Source: Candidatus Kaistia colombiensis (lineage in GTDB: Bacteria; Pseudomonadota; Alphaproteobacteria; Rhizobiales; Kaistiaceae). Taken from it: a DNA stretch of 64,000 bases. A model generated the notes under the pieces. The model was given only the letters and a program-made list of their open reading frames with translations. It did not search any database and had not been told where the DNA came from. The translations under genes and the position numbers were made by a program. The DNA lies in NCBI GenBank assembly GCA_029203105.1, contig CP119318.1, forward strand, positions 1,192,501-1,256,500, read 5' to 3'. Below are positions 33,782 through 42,939 of this stretch, piece after piece. The stretch's first letter is position 1, and every line of letters begins with the position of its first letter.

Positions 33782-34603
33782 ATGAACCGCACCAATCCGT
33801 TGAGACAGATGCTCGACGAGGCTAGGCCGGCCTTCGGCGTCTGGTTGCAACTGGCCCATCCCGCCATCGCCGAGATGATGGGCCTCCTGGGCTACGACAT
33901 CGTGCTCATCGATATGGAGCACGGCCCCGGATCGCTGGGCGACGCCGCCAACATGATGCGCGGGGTGCATCGATCGGCCGGGGCGGCGGTCATGGTGCGC
34001 GTGCCGGCGGCGGATCCGGCGTTCCTCAAGCCCCTGCTCGACCAGGGGCCGGATGGTGTGATGATCCCGATGGTGGAATCGGCCGAGGAGGCCAGACGCG
34101 CCGTGGCCGCCTGCCGCTATCCGCCTGCGGGCAGCCGCGGCTGGGCGGCGGGCGTGGCGCGAGCCTCCCTCTATGGCCTAGACGAGGCCTACACAACGAG
34201 CACAGCGGACCAGCTCGTCGTCGCCTGCCAGATCGAATCGGTACGGGCCGTGGAGGACATCGAAGCGATCTGCGCCGTGGACGGCATCGACGTGGTTTTT
34301 ATCGGCCGCAATGATCTCGCCGCCGATGCGGGCCACATCCTCGATCTGGATCATCCGAAGGTGAACGCGATGGTCGATCACGTGCTTAGCGTCGCCAAGC
34401 ACGCCGGCCGCAAGGTGGGCACGGTGCCGAGCGCCGGACGTGGCTGGTCGGCACTTTTCCGCGACGGTTTCGACATCGTGCTGCCATCGGGCGACATTTC
34501 ATTGCTGCGTGAAGCGGCGAGATCCGAGCTCGACCGCTTCCGCGATTTCAGGTCTGGTGTTGACAAGCCGGAAGAGCCGGCCTGGAGGTCTCATGGTTAC
34601 TGA
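33782..34603 (+). CDS. HpcH/HpaI family aldolase (2-keto-3-deoxy sugar acid type)
   Basis: The 273-residue TIM barrel has the class II pyruvate-aldolase features: FGVWLQLAHPAIAE, IVLIDMEHGPG with the metal-proximal acidic residues, VMIPMVESAEEA, and VACQIESVRAVEDI followed by VFIGRNDLAAD. It should split a 2-keto-3-deoxy acid into pyruvate and an aldehyde. ATG 33782 has GAGGA eight bases upstream. Its end overlaps the start of the IlvD/Edd dehydratase by 11 bases, so dehydratase and aldolase are made together, which supports a short dehydration-cleavage pathway. Confidence 0.88.
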   Translation: MNRTNPLRQMLDEARPAFGVWLQLAHPAIAEMMGLLGYDIVLIDMEHGPGSLGDAANMMRGVHRSAGAAVMVRVPAADPAFLKPLLDQGPDGVMIPMVESAEEARRAVAACRYPPAGSRGWAAGVARASLYGLDEAYTTSTADQLVVACQIESVRAVEDIEAICAVDGIDVVFIGRNDLAADAGHILDLDHPKVNAMVDHVLSVAKHAGRKVGTVPSAGRGWSALFRDGFDIVLPSGDISLLREAARSELDRFRDFRSGVDKPEEPAWRSHGY

Positions 34604-36317
34604 AAAGCGTCGGCTGCGCAGCACGGACTGGTTCGGAAAGGCCGATCGTGACGGCTTCGGCCACCGTAGCTGGATGAAGAATGGCGGCCTGCCGGACGAC
34701 ATGTTCGACGGCCGGCCGGTGATCGGCATCTGCAACACCTTCTCGGAATTCACGCCCTGCAACGCCCATTTCCGGCCGCTGGTCGAGGAAGTGAAGAAGG
34801 GCGTGCTCGACGCCGGCGGCTTCCCGCTCGAATTCCCGGTGTTCTCCTGCGGTGAATCCAATCTGCGCCCGACCGCCATGCTGTTCCGCAACCTCGCCTC
34901 GATGGATGTCGAGGAAGCGATCCGCGGCAATCCGATGGACGGCGTCGTGCTGATGGCCGGCTGCGACAAGACCACGCCGTCGCTGCTGATGGGCGCCGCT
35001 TCCTGCGACCTGCCGACCATCCTGCTCTCCGGCGGCGCCATGCTGAACGGCAAGTTCCGTGGCAAGGACATCGGCTCGGGCACGGATGTGTGGAAGTTCT
35101 CCGAAGACGTCCGCGCCGGCGTCATGAGCCATGAGCATTTCATGGCGGCGGAAAGCGCCATGTCGCGCTCGCCCGGCCACTGCATGACCATGGGCACGGC
35201 GTCGACCATGGCGTCGATGGCGGAATCGCTCGGCGTCACGCTGCCCGGCAATGCCGCCTATCCGGCCGTCGACGCCCGCCGCGCCCGGCTGGCGCGGATG
35301 ACCGGCCGCCGTGCGGTTGCCATGGTCAATGAGGATCTGCGCCTGTCGCAGGTGCTGACCCGCGCCGCCTTCGCCAATGCCATCCGCATGAACGGCGCCA
35401 TCGGCGGCTCGACCAACGCCGTCGTGCATCTGCTGGCCATCGCCGGCCGCATCGGTGTCGACCTGTCGCTCGACGACTGGGACGCCTTTGGTCGTGATAT
35501 CCCGACCATCGTCAACCTGATGCCGTCGGGCAAATATCTGATGGAAGACCTCTGCTATGCCGGTGGCATCCCGGCGGTCATGGACGCGATCCGCGACCGG
35601 CTCGATCTCGACGCGCTGACCGTCACCGGCCAGACGATCGCCGAGAACATTGCCGGCGTCGAGAATTTCGATCCCGATGTCATCCTGCCGCGTGAAAAGG
35701 CGCTGGTGCAGGATGGCGGCATCGCCGTGCTGCGCGGCAATCTCGCCCCCGATGGCGCCATCCTGAAGCCGTCCGCCGCCTCGCCCGAACTGATGCAGCA
35801 TCGCGGCCGCGCCGTCGTGTTCGAGGACATCGATCACTACAAGGCGCGCGTCGATGATCCCGATCTCGACATCGACGCCAGCTGCATCATGGTGTTGAAG
35901 AACTGCGGCCCGAAGGGCTATCCGGGCATGGCCGAGGTCGGCAACATGGCGCTCCCGCGAAAACTGCTGCAGCAGGGCGTGCGCGACATGGTCCGGATTT
36001 CCGATGCGCGGATGAGCGGCACCGCCTTCGGCACCGTCGTGCTGCACACCGCGCCGGAAGCCGCGGTCGGCGGCCCGCTGGCGCTGGTCCAGGACGGTGA
36101 TTTCATCGAGCTCGACGTCGCCGGCCGGCGGTTGCATCTCGACGTCCCGGACGAGGAGCTCGCCCGTCGTCGCGCGCTGTGGCAGCCGCTGAAGCCGGCC
36201 ATGGAGGGCGGTTACCAGTCGCTCTACGTTGAACGCGTGCTGCAGGCCGACAAGGGCGCCGACCTCGACTTCCTGGTCGGCTGCCGCGGCCACGCCGTGC
36301 CGCGCGAGAGCCATTAG
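34593..36317 (+). CDS. IlvD/Edd family sugar-acid dehydratase, L-arabinonate dehydratase type
   Basis: The 574-residue dehydratase has Cys56 (FTPCNAH), Cys124 (AGCDKTTP) and Cys197 (SPGHCMTMG). The spacing of 68 and 73 residues equals, as I recall it, that of the three [2Fe-2S] ligands in Rhizobium L-arabinonate dehydratase. ISDARMSGTAFGTVVLH carries the catalytic serine region. It turns an aldonate into its 2-keto-3-deoxy form. ATG 34593 follows GGAGG. L-arabinonate, D-fuconate or a related acid is likely; it pairs with the overlapping aldolase. Confidence 0.88.
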   Translation: MVTEKRRLRSTDWFGKADRDGFGHRSWMKNGGLPDDMFDGRPVIGICNTFSEFTPCNAHFRPLVEEVKKGVLDAGGFPLEFPVFSCGESNLRPTAMLFRNLASMDVEEAIRGNPMDGVVLMAGCDKTTPSLLMGAASCDLPTILLSGGAMLNGKFRGKDIGSGTDVWKFSEDVRAGVMSHEHFMAAESAMSRSPGHCMTMGTASTMASMAESLGVTLPGNAAYPAVDARRARLARMTGRRAVAMVNEDLRLSQVLTRAAFANAIRMNGAIGGSTNAVVHLLAIAGRIGVDLSLDDWDAFGRDIPTIVNLMPSGKYLMEDLCYAGGIPAVMDAIRDRLDLDALTVTGQTIAENIAGVENFDPDVILPREKALVQDGGIAVLRGNLAPDGAILKPSAASPELMQHRGRAVVFEDIDHYKARVDDPDLDIDASCIMVLKNCGPKGYPGMAEVGNMALPRKLLQQGVRDMVRISDARMSGTAFGTVVLHTAPEAAVGGPLALVQDGDFIELDVAGRRLHLDVPDEELARRRALWQPLKPAMEGGYQSLYVERVLQADKGADLDFLVGCRGHAVPRESH

Positions 36318-36325
36318 GTCGGATT

Positions 36326-36352
36326 TGGTGGATCGGAACGCCGTTCCGATCC
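36326..36352 (+). terminator. Perfect 13-base inverted repeat after the dehydratase gene
   Basis: GTGGATCGGAACG-C-CGTTCCGATCCAC begins nine bases after the stop. A U-run is missing, so factor-independent termination is uncertain; it could also be an operator. Confidence 0.5.
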
Positions 36353-36546
36353 ACGAAGTTCTGTCCAAACTGGCACAGGATGTCGCCATTCCGGATCGTT
36401 GTGTCCTTGATGGCGCGGCCGGCATTCGCCCGGGGCCGGCGAAATCATGCGGGTTGCCGAAAAACCTGCGAACAGACGCCAATGGCTGCTATGAGCACGG
36501 AATCGGCTGAGCTAGCCGCGCGAAGCGGGATCCTGAGACGAAAGGA

Positions 36547-37632
36547 GTGGAGGTGGCGGGCGACACGAACCTCAATGTGCTGGACGAATTGCGACGCATG
36601 GCGCACGACCTGCCGGCTGGATCGCGGTTGCCGACGGTGCGCGATCTGATCGCCCGCTACGGCGTCAGCCAGTATCTCGTCCAGCAAGCCCTCCAGCGGC
36701 TCAGCGCCGACGGTTTGATCGTCACGCATGTCGGCCGCGGGAGTTTCGTCAGCGCGCTGTCGACGGTGCCCCCCCGCCCGGCGACAAAGCAGGTGCTGAC
36801 GCTCCTGCACCACACCCACTATGAACGCGGCGATATCATCGCCGAAACCGTCCACAAGCGGCTGACCGCGGAGAACCACACATCCGTTGTCCTGACCTAC
36901 AATGACGCCGAGCATGCCATGGCCATGCTCAAGGACGGCCCTCGCTATGACAGCTGTATCCTGCAGCCGCGGACGTCGATCGTTCCCGTCCGGCTTCTCA
37001 GTGTCCTGCGCGAGATCAGCAGCTCGGTCATCATTGAGAGCCGGGCCGTCGACCAACTCGATGTCGATGCGATTTCTAACGATCCGGGCGTGCTCTCGAA
37101 GCTCGCCCTGCAGGCGCTGACGCGTTTGGGCCATCGGCGCATCGCGTGGGTAGTGGAGGACCGGGGCGACTACTTCTATGAGCGTACGGCGCGATTGTTC
37201 GAGGCGTTTCGGATCTGGACGGGGCGATCTGAGCGCGAATCGCCGCTGATCTTCGCCAGCTCAAGAAATCCGCAATTCGGTTTTGAGGATCTTTCGGGGG
37301 CATTGGCGCGGCTCTTCGACGGCTCCGCTGGTACACGGCCCACAGCTGTCGTGCTGGCCACTTTCGATAGCGGCGCTTCGATCCTCAGCGCCTTCCACGA
37401 CATCGGGCTGTCGATGCCCGACGACGTCAGCGTGATCAGGATCGGCACGCCGGACATCGAGAGCGAACATGACGGGCGCATCGCAACCGTGGGGCGCCCC
37501 AGCGTCCAGGCTGCTGAGACCGTGCTCGCTCGATTGCACTGGCGGTGGCAGAACCCGGACGCACCCTTTGCCACCATCTATGATCCGCCCCGGCTGGACG
37601 TCCACCTGAGCCTAGGCCCGCCTCCGGCGTAG
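36547..37632 (+). CDS. GntR-type regulator with LacI-like ligand-binding domain
   Basis: The 361-residue protein joins an N-terminal GntR winged helix (LPTVRDLIARYGVSQYLVQQ, then ALQRLSADGLI and GRGSFV, residues about 28-70) to a periplasmic-binding-type C-terminal domain (LTRLGHRRIAWVVEDRG, GLSMPDDVSVIRIG), the AraR-like architecture for sugar sensing. Start is GTG 36547, with a second GTG at 36553. It follows the aldolase-dehydratase pair and is a candidate regulator for them or for the importer at 31-33.6 kb. Confidence 0.85.
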   Translation: MEVAGDTNLNVLDELRRMAHDLPAGSRLPTVRDLIARYGVSQYLVQQALQRLSADGLIVTHVGRGSFVSALSTVPPRPATKQVLTLLHHTHYERGDIIAETVHKRLTAENHTSVVLTYNDAEHAMAMLKDGPRYDSCILQPRTSIVPVRLLSVLREISSSVIIESRAVDQLDVDAISNDPGVLSKLALQALTRLGHRRIAWVVEDRGDYFYERTARLFEAFRIWTGRSERESPLIFASSRNPQFGFEDLSGALARLFDGSAGTRPTAVVLATFDSGASILSAFHDIGLSMPDDVSVIRIGTPDIESEHDGRIATVGRPSVQAAETVLARLHWRWQNPDAPFATIYDPPRLDVHLSLGPPPA

Positions 37633-37770
37633 GTCAGGTGTTGCCTGCGGCGTCCATCCGCACCACTCTCTCGATCATCCGGGGACACCCGGCGTCAGCT
37701 TGGCTCATTCGTGGACACCATCCTCCGCTTGTATGCGCGAACTATCCGTCAAGCCGGCTTGTCGCCGATG

Positions 37771-37796
37771 TAGCTAGGGTAGCTAGGGTAGCTACC
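37771..37796. repeat. Tandem 9-base repeat
   Basis: TAGCTAGGG occurs twice in direct succession followed by TAGCTA. It lies in the 199-base gap between the two convergent regulator genes. Confidence 0.7.
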
Positions 37797-37831
37797 GAGT
37801 GGGATCCTGATTCCGGTGGCGGTCGCCTCGC

Positions 37832-38824
37832 TCAACTCGGCGACAGAAAGGGCGGGAGCGTCGGGGTATGCTGCGACCTTACGGTTTCTATGCGCTGCAA
37901 TCCCTTTTCGCACGACGACGCCAGGTGCGAGCGGAGCGCGGCTGCTGCCGCCTCCGGTGCGCGGTGAAGGAGCAACTCAACGATGATCCGGTGCTCGGCG
38001 AGGAACGGCTCTTCCTCTGGCGTCCCCAGATAGCGCTTGAGCAGATAATTAGTGGCGAGCAGTGGTAACTGGGTCGCCCGCAGGGCGGCAAGCAGCCGGC
38101 GATTGGGCGCGAAATTCAGAAATGCAACGTGCAGACCTTGTTCGAACGCGTCGATGCGGTCGAGCTCGACATCCGGATAGGCCCCCTCGGCGGCCCGGAG
38201 ATCGTCCAGCATCTGCTCGAGATCGGCGGACGGGATGAAGCCGGCGGCACTGACCAAGGCGGGGGGCTCAAGATGGATGCGGACCTCGTAAAGGTCACGC
38301 ATCACATCCGCCGACAACGCCGGTACATGCGTCTGAGAGCGGCCCCGCCGCTCTACCAGGCCACGCTCCTGCAGCCGCGCCAGCAGTTCACCGGTCACTG
38401 TGCGACTGACGCCATAATAGTCGGCCATGCCCGATTCGATGATCTTGAAACGGCCGAACGGCATCGCGGCGACGAGGTCGTGCTCCGCCTGCTGATAGAT
38501 TTTTTCCCATCCCGCCCGGCCGCGCGTCAGCTCAACCATAGTTTCGGGGATGGCGAGCGGCGGCGCCACCTCGATCTCGTTCGCCACGCGCCCGGCGACG
38601 CGAAAACCGCGCCCCGGGCTGTGTTCGATCAGGCCCGCATCGGCCAGCTCGCGAAGCGCCCGGGCGACCGGCATGCGGCTGACGGAGAACTGCTCGGCGA
38701 GTGCGCGCTCACGCAAGATCATGCCGGCATGCAAATGGCCGCTGGCGATGTTGTCTTGCACCACCTTGTAGACGGCGGCGTGCAGCCGCATGTCCTCCTG
38801 GTCGAGATCGTCAACCGAACTCAT
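37832..38824 (-). CDS. GntR/FCD-like regulator with two winged-helix domains
   Basis: The 330-residue protein has a complete GntR winged helix at about 12-75 (LRERALAEQFSVSRMPVARA, LADAGLIEHSPGRGFRV). A second one follows at about 95-165 (FKIIESGMADYYGVSRTVTG, LQERGLVERRGRSQTHV), then a helical FCD-type effector domain (MRDLYEVRIHLEPPAL onwards). Standard members have one DNA-binding domain. ATG 38824 overlaps the end of the enolase-superfamily gene by 14 bases, so the two are co-transcribed and the regulator probably controls its operon. Confidence 0.8.
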   Translation of the reverse strand: MSSVDDLDQEDMRLHAAVYKVVQDNIASGHLHAGMILRERALAEQFSVSRMPVARALRELADAGLIEHSPGRGFRVAGRVANEIEVAPPLAIPETMVELTRGRAGWEKIYQQAEHDLVAAMPFGRFKIIESGMADYYGVSRTVTGELLARLQERGLVERRGRSQTHVPALSADVMRDLYEVRIHLEPPALVSAAGFIPSADLEQMLDDLRAAEGAYPDVELDRIDAFEQGLHVAFLNFAPNRRLLAALRATQLPLLATNYLLKRYLGTPEEEPFLAEHRIIVELLLHRAPEAAAAALRSHLASSCEKGLQRIETVRSQHTPTLPPFLSPS

Positions 38825-39977
38825 GCAGAGCGGTCCTTCGTGCTGCGATAAAGTCCCAATCATACCGCACGCCGAGGCCGGGGCCAGTGGGAACCGGGAA
38901 GCAGCCATCCGTCCCGACCGCTTCGAGATCGTCGCTATAGTCGCAGGCATAGACCGGCGGAAGTGGATTGCGGGCTTTCGGGCCGACCAGCGCCACCTCG
39001 TAGAAGCTGGTGTTGCGCGTCGCTGCCATCAGGTGTCGATGTGCTGGGCCGCAGGCGTGGATTTCCACGTCGAGCCCGAGCGCTTCGGCCAGATGCCCGA
39101 TCTTCACCGCGCCGGTTATGCCCATGTCGTATTCAGGATCCGAACGCAGCAGGTCGGTGCCGCCGGCGATGACGAAATCGGCCTTCGGCTCGACACCGCG
39201 CACATGCTCGGTCTGCAGGATCGGCGTGCGGATCATGTCGCGCAGCTTGCGATGCGCGAAGGCCGAGGTGCCGGTATCGCGGAACGGATCCTCGAACCAG
39301 CGGAAGCCGGCCTCGTCGCAAGCCCGTCCGATCAGCACCGCATCGGCAAACGTCCGGATCTGGCAGGCCGGATCCAGCATCAGCGCCATGCGCCCGCGGA
39401 ATGCTTCACCGAGCCGGCGCACCGTCTCGACTTCCTCCTCGACATTGCCCTCGTACCAACCGTGCATCTTGAATGCGCGATAGCCCAGGCCGTAGCAGTG
39501 CTCGGCGAAGTCGACATAGTCCTGGGGGCTTGAGAGGCCGCCATTGCGATCCCCGTGCATCGTGCTGGCATAGGCCGGCAAACGCTTGCGCCAGCCGCCG
39601 AGCAGCGTCGCCACCGGCAGCCCAACGGCCTTGCCGAACAGGTCCCATAGCGCGATGTCGATATAGCCGTGCCCCATATGGTCGTACTGACGCAGCGCCC
39701 GCTTGAACTCGTCATAGATTTGCTCGCGCTCATAGCAGTCTCGCCCGACGAGGTGAGGGGCTAGCAGGAGCGTCTGGGCGAGCGACGGCTTGGTGGCGCC
39801 CCAGAGTCCGACATACTCGCCGCGCAGGCCGCCCTCGGCCTCGATCACCACGGCGAACTTGCTCAGTTGGTGTCGGTTGCCGGGTTTTTGCACAAGGTCG
39901 AACCCACCGGCATCCAGGCCGATATCGGCGACCGGAAACGTGAACTCGTGCACTTCTACCTTACTGATACGCGGCAC
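38811..39977 (-). CDS. Enolase superfamily enzyme, mandelate racemase/muconate lactonising group
   Basis: The 388-residue protein has the capping domain and TIM barrel of the MR group. Metal ligands are Asp202 (LDPAC), Glu229 (WFEDP) and Glu257 (QTEHV). A catalytic Lys170 sits in FKMHG (K-x-H where many members have K-x-K) and a general-base His307 in EIHACG. It probably dehydrates or epimerises a sugar acid. The start is GTG 39977 with GGAGG five bases upstream; the frame extends to 40085 without family similarity. Divergent from the binding-protein gene at 40148. Confidence 0.85.
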   Translation of the reverse strand: MPRISKVEVHEFTFPVADIGLDAGGFDLVQKPGNRHQLSKFAVVIEAEGGLRGEYVGLWGATKPSLAQTLLLAPHLVGRDCYEREQIYDEFKRALRQYDHMGHGYIDIALWDLFGKAVGLPVATLLGGWRKRLPAYASTMHGDRNGGLSSPQDYVDFAEHCYGLGYRAFKMHGWYEGNVEEEVETVRRLGEAFRGRMALMLDPACQIRTFADAVLIGRACDEAGFRWFEDPFRDTGTSAFAHRKLRDMIRTPILQTEHVRGVEPKADFVIAGGTDLLRSDPEYDMGITGAVKIGHLAEALGLDVEIHACGPAHRHLMAATRNTSFYEVALVGPKARNPLPPVYACDYSDDLEAVGTDGCFPVPTGPGLGVRYDWDFIAARRTALHEFG

Positions 39978-40058
39978 TGCGACCTCCAATTTTGAATGCA
40001 AAAAGCAGCATAGTGTCTTCCGATAGGGATGGCAATCGCAGGAAATCGGGCGAAAAAC

Positions 40059-40079
40059 GCAATACCAGAAACATATTGC
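40059..40079. promoter_or_regulatory. Inverted repeat in the divergent promoter region
   Basis: GCAATA-N9-TATTGC is a perfect six-base inverted repeat located midway between the enolase-superfamily gene and the binding-protein gene. It is a candidate operator for a dimeric regulator controlling both directions. Confidence 0.4.
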
Positions 40080-40147
40080 GCGCAAAATTCATAATTGCTA
40101 GGCTGTTCTGGTGGCTCGAGGAGCTCGGGCGTTTGGGGGAGAGGGTG

Positions 40148-41101
40148 ATGAGAAGGTTGAAATCCGGCGTCGCCGCCATGGCGGGCGTTGCCGTTGCTGC
40201 GCTGCTGACGACCGGTGCGTTCGCCGCAGACGCGAACCTCACGATGGTGATCTATGGCACCACGGGCAATCCGTTCTGGTCCAAGGTGGTCGCCGGTGCG
40301 GAAGAGGCCGCCAAGGCGCTCGGTGCCGATGTGACCATCCAGTTCGCCAATGACGACCCGGTACAGCAGAGCCAGCTCGTCGAAGCGGCGCTCGCCCGTG
40401 GCACGACCGGTATCGGCCTGGCGCTGAACGTCGATGACGCTTACGACAATGTCGTGAAGACGGCTCGCGCCCAGGGCGTCCCGGTGATCGCCTTCAACGT
40501 CGACGACAGCGCAGGAGCGGCCGGAAATGCGCGCCAGGCCTTCATCGGCCAGGACTTCCGCGAGGCCGGATACCTGATCGGCAAGGCGGTCGCGGCCGAA
40601 GCGGGGCTGAAGAGCGGCGACAAGACCGTGTGCCCCGTCGAGCATCCCGGCGCCGTCTATGCCGTGCAGCGTCACGAGGGCGTCGAGCGCGCCATGAAGG
40701 AGGTCGGCGCGACCTGCGAGATCATCGGCACCGGTGGTATCAGTCTCGAAGACACGCTCACCAAGCTCACGCAGTATCTCGTCGGCCATCCCGACACCAA
40801 GGCGGTGATCGGGCTGGGTGGCATGCCGACCGAAATGGCGCCGAAGGCTGTCCAGGATGCCCGGATGTCGATCCCCAATGGCGGCTTCGATCTGAGCGAG
40901 GTCATCATCCAGAACGTCATCGACGGCAAGACCCTCGCGACCGTCGATCAGCAGCCGTTCTACCAGGGCTACATGACCGTGACGCAGCTCTACTACGCCG
41001 GCAAATACGGCCTGACGCCGGCCAGCATCAATACGGGCGCCGCGCTGGTCGACAAGGCCAGTGCGCCGATTGTGCTGCAGCTCGCCAAGACCGTGCGCTG
41101 A
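40148..41101 (+). CDS. Sugar ABC transporter, periplasmic binding protein
   Basis: The 317-residue precursor has a signal peptide (MRRLKSGVAAMAGVAVAALL, cleavage near AFAADA). The RbsB-type fold is shown by LTMVIYGTTGNPFWSKVVAG, IQFANDDPVQQSQLVEAALA and VPVIAFNVDDS. A hinge/ligand segment ATVDQQPFYQGYMTVTQL is typical of rhizobial sugar-binding proteins of this class. ATG 40148 is preceded by GAGAGGG. Operon: binding protein, permease, ATPase, lactonase, dehydrogenase, all on the plus strand. Confidence 0.9.
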   Translation: MRRLKSGVAAMAGVAVAALLTTGAFAADANLTMVIYGTTGNPFWSKVVAGAEEAAKALGADVTIQFANDDPVQQSQLVEAALARGTTGIGLALNVDDAYDNVVKTARAQGVPVIAFNVDDSAGAAGNARQAFIGQDFREAGYLIGKAVAAEAGLKSGDKTVCPVEHPGAVYAVQRHEGVERAMKEVGATCEIIGTGGISLEDTLTKLTQYLVGHPDTKAVIGLGGMPTEMAPKAVQDARMSIPNGGFDLSEVIIQNVIDGKTLATVDQQPFYQGYMTVTQLYYAGKYGLTPASINTGAALVDKASAPIVLQLAKTVR

Positions 41102-41125
41102 TCCGACCGTGTTCCCTCCACTCGT

Positions 41126-41158
41126 CTCGCGCCGGCCTCGGGCCGGTGCGAGCTTTTT
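41126..41158 (+). terminator. Hairpin plus T-run between binding-protein and permease genes
   Basis: CTCGC-G-CCGGCC pairs with GGCCGG-T-GCGAG, followed by CTTTTT. It has both stem and U-tract of an intrinsic terminator but lies inside an operon, so it probably works as a leaky terminator that keeps binding-protein mRNA in excess. Confidence 0.65.
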
Positions 41159-41169
41159 GGATAAAAGTG

Positions 41170-42171
41170 ATGGCAATATCGACGCACGCTGCCGGTAACG
41201 CGCGCGGCGCCGGGTTGGCAAAGGCGCTTCGGCGCCATCCCAGCCTCAACATCCTGCTGGTGTTCCTCGCGCTGCAGATTGTCTGCATCGCGGCCAGCCT
41301 GCTGATGCCCAATGACTTCCGCTATCTCAGCACGCCGAACATCGAAACGCTGCTGCGCGCCGTTCCCCAACTCGGCATCATCGCGCTCGGTGTCGGCATA
41401 TTGATGGTCGCAGGCGAGTTCGACCTGTCGGTCGGGGCCGTGTTCACCTTTTCGGCGCTCATCATGGCGGATGTCTACAACGCCGGGGCGCCGTTGCCGG
41501 TCGCGCTCGGCGCCGCGATCGCCGTCGCGCTTGCGGTCGGTTTCGTCAACGGCATCCTGGTGTTGCGTTTCGCCATTACCTCGTTCATCGCCACGCTCGG
41601 CACGATGATGATGCTGCGCGGAATCGTGCTGTTCATCTCCAACGCCCAGAGCAGTTCGTTTCGGCCCTCCGAGGCATTCCAGGCGCTCGTCGCCGGACAG
41701 GTTGGCTTCGTGCCGGCGCAGTTCATCTGGCTGGTCGGCTTCACCATCGCCGCCTATCTGCTCCTTGAACGGCACCGTTTCGGCAATCGCATCTTTGCAG
41801 TCGGCGGCAGCCGCGACGCAGCCAATGCCGTCGGCGTCCAGGTGAACCGGGTGAAGCTCGCCGCTTTCATGCTGTCGTCGGTTTCCGCCTCGATCGCCGG
41901 CATCATCTCGACGACCCGCGTCAATTCGGTGTCTCCGATCCAGGGCCAGGGGCTGGAGCTGCAGGCCATCGCCGCTTGCGTCATCGGCGGGGTTGCCTTG
42001 ACCGGCGGCCGCGGCTCGGTGCTCGGCATGTTCCTCGGCGCTGCCCTCATCTACACCGTGCAGGACATCCTCCTGCTGACCGCCGCGCCCGGATACTACC
42101 TCGATGCGTTCGTTGGCCTCATCATCGTCGTGGCGGCCATCCTCAATCGCCACGTGCTGCGCCAGGAGTAG
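41170..42171 (+). CDS. Sugar ABC transporter, permease
   Basis: The 333-residue RbsC-type membrane protein has eight to ten helices and the motifs GEFDLSVGAVFTFSALIM, FIATLGTMMMLRGIV, IFAVGGSRDAANAVGVQ and ACVIGGVALTGGRGS. ATG 41170 is 68 bases after the binding-protein stop, past the hairpin. Four bases separate its stop from the ATPase start. Confidence 0.9.
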   Translation: MAISTHAAGNARGAGLAKALRRHPSLNILLVFLALQIVCIAASLLMPNDFRYLSTPNIETLLRAVPQLGIIALGVGILMVAGEFDLSVGAVFTFSALIMADVYNAGAPLPVALGAAIAVALAVGFVNGILVLRFAITSFIATLGTMMMLRGIVLFISNAQSSSFRPSEAFQALVAGQVGFVPAQFIWLVGFTIAAYLLLERHRFGNRIFAVGGSRDAANAVGVQVNRVKLAAFMLSSVSASIAGIISTTRVNSVSPIQGQGLELQAIAACVIGGVALTGGRGSVLGMFLGAALIYTVQDILLLTAAPGYYLDAFVGLIIVVAAILNRHVLRQE

Positions 42172-42175
42172 CTCC

Positions 42176-42931
<756 letters not shown>

Positions 42932-42939
42932 GGTTCGGC

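Noticed and set aside
34548..36482. 644-codon minus-strand frame opposite the IlvD/Edd dehydratase
   Set aside because: Antisense shadow in GC-rich DNA, no motif, and it also runs into the neighbouring intergenic hairpin.
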